Below are positions 1-11,650 of a stretch of 64,000 nt of DNA, one piece after another. The stretch spans positions 1,845,001 through 1,909,000 of the forward strand of contig NC_010575.1 of assembly GCF_000165395.2 (NCBI RefSeq). The letters are read 5' to 3'. Each line of letters opens with the position of its first letter. The first letter of the stretch is position 1. The DNA is from Babesia bovis T2Bo (taxonomy: Eukaryota; Apicomplexa; Aconoidasida; Piroplasmida; Babesiidae). Both the position numbers and the translations under genes were made by a program. A model generated the notes under the pieces. The model saw only the letters and a program-made list of their open reading frames with translations, did no database searches and was not told the origin of the DNA.

Positions 1-1069
1 GTTCATATACAAGTATTTATATCCAACAGATGGGAACGTGCTGGTATAGAAGGATTCCTATATTTGCTACAACGCGATGCTGAACCTGCGCACAGTATAA
101 TCGTGGTTAACCGGAAATTAGAACATCACCTCATCGAGTACATTACACCTGAATTCCAAGTGGCTCTGGAGGGTAATTTTATATTCTACCGCAGCTTAAA
201 TACCGCTACTGTAAGTTTTGTTCTGGATTATAAACCAATTTTCAGGGCACAATGCATAATATCAGAGGACTGTGGTTCTACGACGAGAAGGAATGCATGA
301 CTACGTACAATAAGATATTCGAGGTCATAATCAACAGGGAGCCTTTGTCAGGCTTTAAACGCGATAGCAATGTAACTTCAACGAACGAAGTGAAGCAACC
401 CATTCCATCCTCTATCCATGGTACAGCAGCACCTTCGCAGGTACAGATGTCTACTGAAGTAAGTGCTCTACATTTTCTCCCATAGAACTACAGGATATCG
501 ATATGCGTATTGAAATGTTAAGCATGAAGAAAAAAGGAGGTTTGGTACATCCAGGTGTGAACGCTCATCGGAGAATTAGTGATGCCAATACAACACCTAG
601 GCAAGAAGCACAAGTTCAGATGCCGTCAATGGGAATGCTACATGGATACAATGTCGAACACACTGCAGAATCACATAGCCATCAAGCCCCGCCGGCAAAT
701 GCTCTACCTATTCCTAGCCGACTACCTGGATACAACCTAACAGTAAAAAGCGCTCAAGCATACTCCAGTGACCACAAGCAAATGTCTATTCCCATTCGTC
801 CTACAGTGAGTAACCCTAGAGAAAATGAAATGGATTACACATCGTTCCCAATGAATACTAATATGAACCATTACACCCAAGGGCCCATGATGGCTACACA
901 TCAGCCATCCAGAGAAACGCAATCTATACCAATACAACCACGACAAGAAATGGAGATTAAAATAACATATGACATGCTATGTTCTGCTTTCGCAGAAACC
1001 ATGCAAAGTGAAGAATTCCTTCGCCTGGTATGGCGTCGCCTAGCCTTGAAGGCGTCACACTACTTATGA
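1..1069 (+). CDS. DCP1: mRNA-decapping enzyme subunit 1 (DCP1), 5' end cut by window
   Basis: Activator of the DCP2 decapping enzyme in cytoplasmic 5'-3' mRNA decay. The reading frame is open from base 1, so the start codon lies outside. Exons are 1-210, 246-458 and 494-1069 (introns of 35 nt each); all junctions are phase 0. The first two exons give an EVH1-like DCP1 fold: a stretch reading RWERAGIEGFLYLLQRD, then VVNR, then FYRS and, after the first intron, IRGLWFYDEKEC, matching the family pattern of trp-glu, gly-ile-trp-phe-tyr and the asp-lys-glu-asp-cys block. The middle is low complexity. The last 35 residues (YDMLCSAFAETM onward) resemble the C-terminal trimerisation helix of DCP1, though this is weaker. 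Identification rests on the EVH1 motifs; I have not seen the N terminus. Confidence 0.8.
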
Positions 1070-1111
1070 TGATATGTTTGTCACTGTATAATTTATATTA
1101 TATTCTATATA

Positions 1112-2996
1112 ATGAAACCATTGAGCTCTAATGTGTTACGACTGCTGCGTAACAGAATATCGCACATCGTTACAGCAGATTCTCCTAGACAAGGTAGGTA
1201 CATTCCGGACAAATAGATAATGGATTTTATAAACGACTTACTCACTATATGTAGTATTTCTCGCTGGTCCACAAGGACGTGGTAAAACCACGTTGATCAT
1301 GGATATTGTCAACCATGGAAATCATCAAATGAGTGACAAGGCTTTGTATAGCTACTACAACATGGATAACAATGCTCATCATAACCTTCAGGTATGATCA
1401 CTTGGTTGATACCAATTACCTATAGGTTATGGTGACACAATTCCTATCTTCACTGATATCGCAAAACTCATTAGTACCCGAATCCTCACTCAAGGATTGT
1501 GCAAATATCTACGAAATTCTAGTTCATGAAAATCCTGCGGTGTTAGCTCATATACGAACCTTCTGTGAACGTATCTGTAAGTGATGCATGAAGTACCTAT
1601 ATTATACAGTAACGTTGAAACACGTCGATAGGGAGTTAGCTACTTATCTTCGTAACATGTTGGACCAGAGTGACACGGTAGGCTATGGCATAAATATATT
1701 ATAATTGATAGATTACGCCTGAAACATGGGTTAATACATGTCAAATGCTACTTAAGCATTCGCCAGCAACTATGGGAATCCAAAAGGATGTTACCGTTAC
1801 TCCTGCAGAAGCATGTTTCTACAACTTATACGCCTCGGGTATTATCGCTGAAAGGACTGAGCTAGAAAGTGCAGATGCCAGCAATCCAAGTGCTATGTTG
1901 ACGACACGATATGTAGGTAGATCTTTTTTCTTGTCATGTATTACAGGCAATTGCACACGTATTACGAGCTAATAAAAAACTATGCGATCTAAGAAACCGT
2001 AAATGGATATTGTGCCTAGACGAAGTTCATCACCTGTACCAATCGTGCTTTTTACATGATAGAGGTCCTCGGTTCCTTAGTGATCTTTTACTAGAAATCC
2101 AGCGAAATAAAGTCAATTCAGTGCTTGTTTCTGATGACAGCACCGTTTGCTTCCCATACGTGGATGAAAAGTTGGCACAATCAATATCGCAATGTTATAT
2201 GAAAACATATAAGGATCTGGGCTATGTAGACACAAAGCAGCTGGTACACCTTGATATACCGGAAATTGAAACTAACGTGGCAAAAGGTGGTATTAATGAA
2301 GTAGTGTACCATTCAGATTCTGTAAGTAAAGCACTACTTAAATTATCCGGCGGTAACCTGGGATTAATCAATACACTGTTGACATCATACCAAAAATTTG
2401 AAGAACAGCTTGATCTGCCCGCCGTACATAAAATACTTGCGGGTTCGGAAAGCCCAGTGGATGACGAGTATTTCCCCCTAAATGCAACAGCTGAAGAGCA
2501 GGTAACATATCTCCGGGAAGAACGATCAAGAATGTTCGTAAGGAACATACAGAATGTAGCACTATCAAGCAATATTAGCAAGTTCGAAAATATGATGAAC
2601 AGATTCCTCAGTCTGCCGTTAATGGAACAAATAAAACTCAGATTGGATGATTACGTACACTTTAAAGTGATTGTTAACGAGACCATACGACTCTTGCTCC
2701 CGAAAAATATACTACAATTGAAACCTAAAGCTAATATAGAAAACAAGGTTGTGCTTTGCATGCTTGCAGCGGGCATTATCCACCTCAATATTGAAACGCG
2801 ATGCATAGGATTCAAGGATACCTTGACTCGTGTACTCCTGGAAGCACATATCGATAACGATTATGGTAAGCAATGATATTATTGTTCCTCACCTCACACA
2901 GCATCACTATCGTGGATCGACCAAGTTAAGTATAAAGCGAACTACTTACTGAACCAACGTAAAATTAAAAAGGAAGTAGACAGATTTTTGCTTTGA
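1112..2996 (+). CDS. P-loop (AAA+/STAND-like) ATPase, family not recognised
   Basis: Seven exons: 1112-1193, 1255-1391, 1426-1576, 1610-1677, 1712-1912, 1947-2865, 2902-2996, adding up to exactly 551 codons (550 aa). The first exon (MKPLSSNVLRLLRNRI...) is short, basic and hydrophobic with no acidic residue until the end, as in a mitochondrial presequence. A Walker A loop, LAGPQGRGKTT, sits at residues 30-40 and a Walker B strand, WILCLDEVHH, at about 233-242 (Asp238, Glu239). The C-terminal half is helical with Leu-rich segments, as a lid/winged-helix region would be. Similar ATPase cores occur in ORC/CDC6, STAND ATPases and mitochondrial DAP3; none fits clearly enough to name. Function is unknown; mitochondrial location is inference. 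Confidence 0.65.
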
Positions 2997-3181
2997 ACTT
3001 TTATCATAAGATATATTTGGTACCATTATAACATAATGTTAATGAATACGAGCTACATTTATGATTAACCAAATAGTTGATGGCTGACATGCCCATAGGT
3101 AGACTACATTGAATTAGTGGTTAACCATGCACGCTGACCAATCTGGAGATATATCAATTTCGTCCCTATAAAAGCTATTTA

Positions 3182-4675
3182 TTAATAGACAGTAACATAC
3201 CTAGGTGAAACTATATCAGTTATCCAAAGTATCAAATACAAAGCCACAAGCATGATAATAAATATAGGACCTGTCGTGGACTATATAGATAGAAATATAA
3301 ACCAACGAAATGATGTAGTAGGCCTCCAATAATGGTTGAGTAAATCAAGTGGATGGATGCTAGGGCGTGATAACACCGTTTGGTATATATCCGAAACCTG
3401 CTGAGCGACACGCTGCCATGAATACATCTCACGAACACGGTTGTGAAATTCAAAACGATCAATGCTAGGTAACAACTTGATAGCGTCATCTATACGATCC
3501 GCAACACTTTCAGGAGAATAATTAGAAAGTAACACCATGTCACGTGGTAATATTTCATGTACACCCCCAACGTGAGTTGCCACGCACAGTAAACCAGATG
3601 AAACAGCCTCTAATATAGCAATACAAAACGATTCGCTCTTGGAAGTATTGAGGAATATGTCACCCTTTATCAATACGTCGTTCACCTTGTGGTTTGGAAC
3701 AGTACCAAGTAAAGTTACCCTGTCATGAAGGTAATGCTTATCAATGATCTCAGCAATAGATGCATAATAAGGACCGTCACCTCCTATAATGAAATTTACA
3801 TTAGCATGACGATGGCAAACTATAGGTATTACGGCATTCAGTAGCATGGCACCCTTTATAGCAGTTAGACGACTAATGACCACAATGACAATTTTATCAT
3901 CGTTCCTAGGCTCGGAGCGCGGTTTAAAAGCATCGGATTCCTATGAAATATACATAATTCAACTTTTACTTACAATAGCATTGCCAATTACCGATATCCT
4001 ATTGGGATCCGTATGAGTTCTCAGGACGAGATTCTCCTTGTGCGTATTTGAGACACATATAATGTGGTTCAGTATTATAGATTGCGATTTCAAATACTAC
4101 GGTAATATAAACTAAAAGATGTATTACCTACCAGAGTAAGTATAGTTGGACCCAAGTCAATAAAGCTGAATAAACTATGGTCAGTGAAGACAGTCTTGAG
4201 ACCCATTACATAAGCAATAAATATAAACTCTGATCCATAACGAGTTGTTGTCTGTAAAATGAATAAATAAGCACTATGAAACATAAAGAATACCTACCTG
4301 ATGAATGTGGACTATATCAACCGCCTCACGTATAAGAATATTACGCGCTAGTGGCAATGTATCAATGAAGGTTGGAATTCCACATGGTCTTACAATAAAT
4401 AAAGTTGGTATGTGGTATACCTTCAGACCATTTGACATGTATCGTATACCACGACGTTCACCAAACTGGCGTGTAACAATCACTACACGGTAACCTGTGT
4501 TTTATGAGCTTAAGGGAAACTAGAACACACCTAATTCCATTAAACGTGTAGATAGTGCACAAATGTGAGTCTCTATGCCACCGACATCTGGATAAAAAAA
4601 CTCAGATACCATTAAAATGGTACACTTCTTCTTAACAACATCATTGTCCATCGTGCGATAGGTTGTAAAAGACAT
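3182..4675 (-). CDS. PIGA: PIG-A, catalytic GlcNAc-transferase subunit of GPI synthesis
   Basis: Transfers GlcNAc from UDP-GlcNAc to phosphatidylinositol on the cytosolic face of the ER, the first step of GPI-anchor synthesis; GPI-anchored surface proteins are central to apicomplexan zoites. Exons on the minus strand: 4531-4675, 4298-4494, 4132-4251, 3974-4096, 3307-3940, 3182-3270, total 436 codons (435 aa; human about 484). Visible GT4 motifs: VSEFFYPDVGGIETHI near the N terminus, GLKTVFTDHSLFSF, NHIICVSNTHKEN, then FIIGGDGPY, DVLIKGDIFLNTSKSESFC with the EX7E-type end, and a final hydrophobic helix. The last intron (36 nt, donor GTTGGT) is needed to avoid an in-frame TAG and restores the C-terminal membrane helix. 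Start chosen at MSFTTYRTM; identification is secure, the last exon less so. Confidence 0.92.
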
Positions 4676-5135
4676 ATAATAAGCGACACTAGAGCAATAA
4701 ACAGCTCTATACAGATGTAATGCACAGTGTTATAGCTGATAAACACTTAATTCTATGCCATCATGTAAACATCACGGACTAATAGCATTAAGACATAATC
4801 GTAGCGCGGTGATCTAACACATGTCTAAATATATATTGCACATTGCGTTACATCTTGGCTTGCAATAATAAACACTGCGCTATGGATATAGATTAATGCA
4901 TATGCTTTTACAAAACGATGATATATACCACACAAAGGGTTATAAGGGCATGGTATTCAACATGGGATATTAACCAATTATACATAAAAAAGAGCTAAAT
5001 GGTTGTTCTTAATCCATCATGATGTATATGGACAAATGTGTAGCTTGAATCGTTGATATCCATTATGGTTGCAATGAATATAGAAACAATAGTACACCGC
5101 TTATACCAATTTAAACTACATTAATGCTAATGTTC
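4676..5135. other. Intergenic, 460 bp
   Basis: AT-rich spacer upstream of the PIG-A start and downstream of the WD40 gene stop. No open frame of note, tRNA or repeat seen. It must hold the PIG-A promoter, but no motif can be pointed to. Confidence 0.5.
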
Positions 5136-8100
5136 TTATAGCATATCAACTATGCCCAAAGCCATAGTGTTGTCATCGTCACGATTCATGTTCCCAAATA
5201 ATGAATTGTTATCTGCAAAATCTATATGTCAAAGATGCAGCCTACCTGGATGGATGATAAACAGTTCTCCATATTCATTTAAAGCGTATACCTCACGTCT
5301 TCCCGGATATGCTGTAAGGGCAGTCACGTAACTCGCATCCTGTGATTTGCGTGAATGCGAAGGAATGTAAGCTTCATCTACTAATAACTCGTGGTCAATC
5401 CAACGCAAAGGCACCAAGCAGTTTACCGAACCTTTTCGGGTATCTAGAACGCCAACCTTGTTTTTCATGTTAAACATAACCCAATTACCACCATCACGGC
5501 AAACGAGACGTAGGCGTTGTGAGTATGATAAAGATTTGGTTTCAAATGGCTGACATAGGGCACTTATATTGTAGTAATCTATGAGCCTGTAATTCCTCGC
5601 ATCATAGTACTCGATATACCCCTTCTGTCCTAAACAAAAAATCAGAAATATTGAAATCCAACTTACTACCAACAAACAGAGATTTACCATCACAAGTGGA
5701 TTTAATGTCTGTAGCTATACCGTGGCTACAGACATTTACATTTTTGGTACTGGCGGTAGATCCCAGCTTAGTAATTGGACTTTTCACAACGTTCTTACTA
5801 GTCTCAGTATCCTGTATTCATTAGTAGCACTTGTAAAGAACCAACCGGTTTTACATTGTCAATAGGTAATAATGATTCACGCGCACGCTTCCTGTTCGAT
5901 GGTATCGGCGTGCGACTACTCTTGGGCGATATATTACCATGTGAGCCTTCAATTCCATGCAATGGAGTAGTATCACCATCCCCAGTAATATTCCGAGCTG
6001 AACCCCTTACTGAATTTGTACCAATTGGTCGAAATGACATTGGGGAATGAGTATTCTGTAGTCGTTGTTGTGCCAACGTTCCATCAAGTGTCTTGGTAGC
6101 CGCACTTCTGCAAAAACTATCTGCAGTGGTACCGTCACCATGACGTGCATCCATAATGTTATCGATTAAACCCGATGATTCTGATTGACTTGATGGCTGA
6201 GAATGTGAGTATTCCGTAGGTGTATAAGAGTTAGTCCTGCATCTATGGTCAAGTTCCAATGCTGAACAGTACCTTGACCAAGAGTCCGAATCCAGTGATG
6301 CGCTCCGCCGCCTTGAATCATCGGATTCCCTGCTACTGTTGATGCTACCCAGATTAGCAAAAGAAAAGGGTGAATAACTCTGGAATGATGATGTTTTAGG
6401 AGTAGCCCTATTCACCGACGGTGAGATGGATGATCTGGAAGGTCTTACTGATTGTGACGAATGTGATGTAACGCTACGGGTCTGTTCATGGTGATGGATG
6501 GGTGGAGTCCCTTTTTTGCCCTTAAGTTTACGTGGTGATGGAGGAGTACAAGGGATATCAAGGTCATCAGATAAGAGCATTGAGGAATAACCCGACTCAC
6601 TATCAGGTTGTGAATATTCTTTCCGAGTTGAAGGTGGTAAATCAGATATTGAATATAATCCACCGGGTGTCTCTGGTTGGGATTGAGTCTCCCTAGGTTT
6701 ATTTTTCCTAATTTTGCCAACACTGGATCCAGCAGATACTGATCTGCCAGTAGTGGTATTCCCACGCCTCACTTTGGGAGGTAATAATAAATCAGTTATT
6801 GAAATAGAAGATTTGCCTGATTTCGGCTTTGTAGGAAAACTGGTTAATGCTAAAATGGATTCGGTTTCAAATTTTGGTTCAACTTTTACAGCAATGGGAT
6901 CCCGTTCTGAAGTTGTTATATTGTCTTAAATCAACATACCTTTCTTTACGAGAGACTTATCAGTAGGTTTTCCACCGGCTTTCATCAAATATGACCAAAT
7001 GTCGTCCACCTGGTCGAATTCCTGACTATGGGTAGCTGGTATTTCAGTTAAATGTTTCCGCCCCTTCCGACCGTCAGAAACGTGGCATCCGTGAATTACA
7101 GACGGAGGCGTCAATGCACCCTTAGAACCAAGCCGTGCCAAAGGATGGTTGTATCGCCGAAGATCCCAAACACATACATTATTATCATCATAACCACATA
7201 TAACAGTATTGTCATTGTGGTATTGACAGCTTATCGAGGTAATTTCGCCACGACCTGCCATGTTAGGATAGTTGAAAGCAACCGGAGTCCTAAGGTCACA
7301 GCTAGATATGGACCCACATGATAAACCGACAACAATAACATTTTCTTTACCTGATCCGCGACACACAGCAACTTTCTTCACGGTGGATACATTGACACTC
7401 GCAGTATAGTCTATCACACCCTTCTCCAAGTCCCAAACCTGAAGGATATATTAATCACAAGGCACACCCACATTAATAAGGGTGTCGCCAACTGAGATGA
7501 ACTTATGATTAGCTCCAGGATACCATATAGCGTCATTGCAGTGGGTCCTGTAGTTAAACGTCTTTGTAAAAACAGTGTCACATGGAGATGGTGATGTCCA
7601 ACTATTACGAAGACCGCCGCAAGAACATTGAGTTCTTAGTTCATTTCCACCTTTTACAAATGAATAACAGAAATTTTAACCTACGCCGAAGATCTCGGTT
7701 ATTATACAGATCCGTACTGATATTTACCACGCTGAAGCAAGACCTGTTGGCACAAAGGAGCAGCTCCCTGTTCGAATATAAAGACATTAGATGCTATAAT
7801 AAACAAATCATTTTTTCCATAATGCTACTGATTGCTTAAAGCATCTATTGTTATCTCATTGTCACCTCAATGATATTACATAACAGTAACATACCCTGCC
7901 TGGTCGATATCAATGAGATTGTCATTCCGACAGGTTAAATGAAACAATCCATGAGCATTGCATACTTGCAGATTCTTATAGCATTTCTGAATAATATGTA
8001 ACGGATTATAAATAGAAGAAGTCTTAAATGGTTTTGATAAAAACTAAATATAAGACAGGGTAACCTAATAATAAATTATACACCTCAAATCACATTTACA

Positions 8101-8239
8101 TCCATCTGTACAGCGTGTGTGACTGCTCCTTGCTACGGAATCTCCCTTCATCGGCTCGGTAAAGACTAGGTTATTTCCAGAGCACACATACCTCTTCTAG
8201 GTAGTCTTGCAAGAATCGAAGACGACGGTCGAATATCAT
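5136..8239 (-). CDS. WD40 protein resembling CSA/ERCC8 (RAD28), with long Ser-rich insert
   Basis: WD40 beta-propeller read across about eight exons. Near the N terminus: DAIWYPGANHKFISVGDTLINVWDLEKG, followed by VIVVGLSCGSISSCDLR and CGYDDNNVCVWDLRR. This order (trp-tyr-pro, thr-ile-x-val-trp-asp, then a gly-x-x-x-cys-asp-leu blade and a trp-asp-leu-arg-arg blade) follows CSA closely. A blade resuming with VCSHGIATDIKSTCDGKSLFVGS and a tyr-tyr-asp-ala-arg strand is separated from the rest by about 330 Ser/Pro-rich residues encoded at roughly 5,830-6,910. Introns include 33 nt before that insert and one ending in a 34-nt form with donor GTTGGT after it. In other eukaryotes CSA is the substrate receptor of a CUL4-DDB1 ubiquitin ligase in transcription-coupled repair. 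Start taken as 8239 (MIFDRRLRF); 8151 is an alternative. WD40 is sure, CSA identity moderate. Confidence 0.65.
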
Positions 8240-8292
8240 TTATTATATTTATTAAATGTGTAATATAATTAAGAGTCGACTGTCACTGTGTG

Positions 8293-10089
8293 TTACATTG
8301 CACGCTGTGCCTTCTTGTACAACGTGTCTATGACAGACATCAATTTAGAAATTGTATGGTTCACATCCTCGTAAAATGTCTCGCGAACAGTCTCCTCATC
8401 GAATAAAAGTAAATTAGCATTGCCCTGGTCAATTGTGCCACGTAACTTTCCATCCAATATCATCTCAGCCAATTTCTTCTCCACCTTATCCTGAGGCAGA
8501 GATAGTTTATGACTAAGGAACGATATTTGTACTATACTATAGGGCTTTAGAATCCTAGTAATATTGCGTTCAAGAAGAGCGTCATACAATCGGTGGATTT
8601 CCTGCTGAAGGATAGGGTCCATGAGAATCACCTGCTTGTACTCATCAAGAATCTTCTCAAAATCAACCAACGAGCTGTTCTTATAGCATTCACTTATACG
8701 CTGAATCATCCTAATCTCAACGTGGTTAGTGAACTTCTGCTTATTCTTAGCAGATAATAAGGGAATCAATTCCGCGTTACGACCTGTAATTACAATGGTC
8801 AATAGTAAATATTTTAGCGCTTGCACTAATTTACGCTCGTCAGCCCTTGCTAATGTCTCAACAGGTACAGGATCGGCACCATCCTCAAAAGAAGGTTTCT
8901 CAGGCATCGGAGTCTCCAAGCCAGCGTTGGTATTCAGCATAGAGTAGAATTGAATGTAATGCGAGGCCACCGGGTCAACATTAGGTGACATGGACTCCTC
9001 CACTACCGTGCCAGATGTTGACTTATATTCGCTCAAATTATAAAATGTGAAGAATACAGCCGAGATATCCGAAATAGTGGAGTGGCAACTGTATATCTCA
9101 GGGTCACCAACCATTAATGGCAATGGAGCATCCTTAACCAAAGTAGGCTCAGTAGAAGCAGTACATATATCTTCCAAGACCTTAGCGCGTTTCTGTAAAC
9201 GTGCCAAATTAGGGAACAACACACTATGAGTACCCCCAACTGCCATGTGGAATCCTTCATAGGCCTCAAAGAAATATGTATAAGCAGTACGGTAATCCGA
9301 CTCACAGAGATAGAGCAAACCACTTAATAAATCAATCTCTGCACTGACATATGTAGGAGTGTTGATATTTATAGCTACATTCTTGGCGTTGCTTAATGCG
9401 ATCTTTGTCCTAACAAGGTTACGAACTAGTAAATAAGCTTTGGCCTGTGTCAGGTGAATATCCAATAATAAAGGCTTGTCTTCAATGTTCTTCACATCCT
9501 GCTGTAGTTTTTCTAAAGACATTATGGCAGCACTGTAGTTACGCCTTAACAACAACAATATACATATTTTCAAATCGAGCCTATAACCCAAGAAGGTACG
9601 CTTCATATTAGCACACCAGCTGCGATATAGACCAAAGACACGATAAAGTACATCCAAATCTTTAACCACTTGCGATAAGCGTTCTAAAACACTACGAACC
9701 ATTTTGGCAGTCTTCGCCTGAGGTAAGACAGCAAAAAAAAGTTCATTGCGAACAAGAGCTCCCAACATAGCATCAATGTGACCTGTTTCGATCAAATGAT
9801 ACACTATTACATACAATACATCTTCACATATGTACAAAATACGTTCATCTGTGAGGATGTCCAACTTCTTGGCGCCAGTAATGCCAATATCCGCTTCATC
9901 AACAGAGGACTCCCTACCGCCCAAAATCATTTCGTTCAATTCCATATATGATCTAGCTAAATCTTCCGGATATGTACAACAACCTATCCTAGCTCCAGGG
10001 GAACATTTAGACGAGCGTTCCGCGTCAATAGATTTACGCTGTGCATCCAGCGCAACATAGCGAGATATAATACGGTCTACCAGCGCCAT
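8293..10089 (-). CDS. RPN6: 26S proteasome lid subunit Rpn6 (PSMD11)
   Basis: PCI-domain scaffold of the 19S lid, clamping lid to ATPase ring and 20S core. Single exon, 598 aa from the ATG at 10089 (residues MALVDRII). The helical repeat region carries AYTYFFEAYEGF, matching the family's ala-tyr-ser-tyr-phe-tyr-glu-ala-phe-glu-gly block. After it comes an insert of about 125 residues (roughly 300-425) absent from the usual 420-aa protein. The PCI part then follows: LKYLLL, CYKNSSLVDFEKILDEYK, LYDALLERNITRILKPYS, KVEKKLAEMILDGKLRG and the terminal helix SVIDTLYKKAQ. Identification is secure from this C-terminal series. No introns, unlike most neighbours. Confidence 0.93.
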   Translation of the reverse strand: MALVDRIISRYVALDAQRKSIDAERSSKCSPGARIGCCTYPEDLARSYMELNEMILGGRESSVDEADIGITGAKKLDILTDERILYICEDVLYVIVYHLIETGHIDAMLGALVRNELFFAVLPQAKTAKMVRSVLERLSQVVKDLDVLYRVFGLYRSWCANMKRTFLGYRLDLKICILLLLRRNYSAAIMSLEKLQQDVKNIEDKPLLLDIHLTQAKAYLLVRNLVRTKIALSNAKNVAININTPTYVSAEIDLLSGLLYLCESDYRTAYTYFFEAYEGFHMAVGGTHSVLFPNLARLQKRAKVLEDICTASTEPTLVKDAPLPLMVGDPEIYSCHSTISDISAVFFTFYNLSEYKSTSGTVVEESMSPNVDPVASHYIQFYSMLNTNAGLETPMPEKPSFEDGADPVPVETLARADERKLVQALKYLLLTIVITGRNAELIPLLSAKNKQKFTNHVEIRMIQRISECYKNSSLVDFEKILDEYKQVILMDPILQQEIHRLYDALLERNITRILKPYSIVQISFLSHKLSLPQDKVEKKLAEMILDGKLRGTIDQGNANLLLFDEETVRETFYEDVNHTISKLMSVIDTLYKKAQRAM

Positions 10090-10840
10090 CTTGGAACACA
10101 ATCCTGTTAAACAGTAATGTATCTATCAGATGTGCAAGCACAGTGCTAACGGCTTCTTGTAAACGCCAGAAGGTTATACAGACCCCATGATATGTGTACT
10201 GAATAACGCCCATATACAATACTACAGATTTACAAAATATTAGCGATTTGCGAGGAATCTCTTATATAACACTAGGTAATAATGCCGCGACTTAATAGCG
10301 ATGTGCTAGAATCTTCAGTTGTCTATCAATATTCGCTCATTAGATCGACAAATATAACATAGTATCTGAGCATTGAAATTTTTTCCAAAGATATTCGTTA
10401 TCTATATATATATATATATCATTTGTTTATGAAAGGTTAATTTTTTGTTTGTATGTCGGAAAACACGACACATTACACCGATTGTTATTTGACTTTCTGG
10501 TCCGTAAAATCTGATACTCTTCACTACCATCGGGGGAACTGTTACTCATTCGGGATGTGTTATACTCAGTATAGCTGCTGCATTTAGTCATATATAGTTT
10601 CTCCTGTATTGTAAGGCCAATTACCACGTTGTAAACAATATAGGATAATTAAGGAATGAATAGCGTTTCAATATTTAATCAACATTTCGTGACACTGCAA
10701 ATCATCATGTAAACAAGATAAATGATTAGCTGGTTTTGTTAACCAATAACAGGCGATATGGCACTCCACAGATCGCTTATTTACTCGATGATTCATCGTC
10801 ATTTTTCACATTTATATCCCATGAAGGAAGCTAAACTGTA
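10090..10840. other. Intergenic, 751 bp
   Basis: AT-rich, with a short (AT)n run at about 10402-10420. A 54-codon minus-strand frame (ATG inside 10427-10627) has no recognisable motif and is not called. Holds the Rpn6 promoter side and the TAF9 3' end. Confidence 0.5.
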
Positions 10841-11650
10841 TTAGTAATAAAGCACTATGTAACCAACCAATGTGTTGAGCAATATATTGTCCGGTAGATG
10901 AGGAGGGGCACCAGTAGGAAAGTATCCTGCAGCACCGGATCTACAAAAATAGGATGACATTATACATATACTTACGTGATACTCCTCATTCCGGCAAAGA
11001 AACCACGACCGTGCTTAGATGGCGGTAGATTTATAGATTTCACACCAAGTCGAGTGTTGTTAGCGTAACGCTGCATATCCTTGATATCCTGAATTCGGTA
11101 AGAATGACTATACAATGTATTACCTGTAAAAACGACGATTTGGCAACATTACGCGATATATACTGTTGACAAGCGATTTGAGCATCCTCCTCACTCACAC
11201 GAACCACAATGTCAGATAAGCTCATGCCAACCTTGGAATTAGGTAGTAAGCAGTCACGTTCCTGTGATATACGTTTCTCCGTCTGCTCATGGGCGTCTTT
11301 CATAAGACCCAATGATTCCCCTATTAGCATATATAAAATGTCAATGTTATTATGATTTGTGTTATCTATGCAAATAACACATTAGGACACAACATATAAT
11401 CAATCTGATATAATAAAACAAAATGGCTTATATAAAAATTGCTACCCAGCGGTGTATCCATTTAAAGAATGCTATCTATAAACCTACTTTGTAGAATATC
11501 GACAAGGAGATGAGTAGTGCGACTGTCATGATTTGTAATACCCATCTCTTTCATCAAATCTTCCACTAAACAGGAAAGAAGAGATCCTTCCTTACGATGC
11601 AGCTCATTCTCGCTAGGCTTATCCGATACGTTGGATCTCAACGTTGACAT
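10841..11650 (-). CDS. TAF9: TFIID subunit TAF9-like histone-fold protein
   Basis: Exons 11488-11650, 11124-11320, 10976-11088 and 10841-10940 give exactly 191 codons (190 aa). The spliced start of the fold reads LVEDLMKEMGITNHDSR, then LLVDILQ joined to RESLGLMKDAHEQ across a 167-nt intron, which lines up residue by residue with helix 2 of TAF9 (leu-lys-asp-met-gly-ile-thr; leu-glu-phe; asp-asp-ala). After an insert of about 30 residues, VSEEDAQIACQ matches the val-asp-ala-asp-asp-val block of helix 3, and the downstream LPPSKHGRGFF stretch resembles the TAF9 tail. TAF9 pairs with TAF6 in TFIID (and SAGA where present) in the nucleus. Identification depends on the splice model; the fit across the junction supports both. 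Confidence 0.72.

Noticed and set aside
7582..7839. Plus-strand 85-codon frame
   Set aside because: Lies opposite exons of the CSA-like gene and its intron; a shadow.
10402..10420. (AT)n runs here and at about 17322 and 42223 as possible origins or mobile-element marks
   Set aside because: Short simple repeats common in AT-rich spacers and introns; no target-site duplications or coding remnants nearby.
10427..10627. 54-66-codon minus-strand frame between Rpn6 and TAF9
   Set aside because: Longer version needs a non-ATG start; no motif, no splice signals, AT-rich context.
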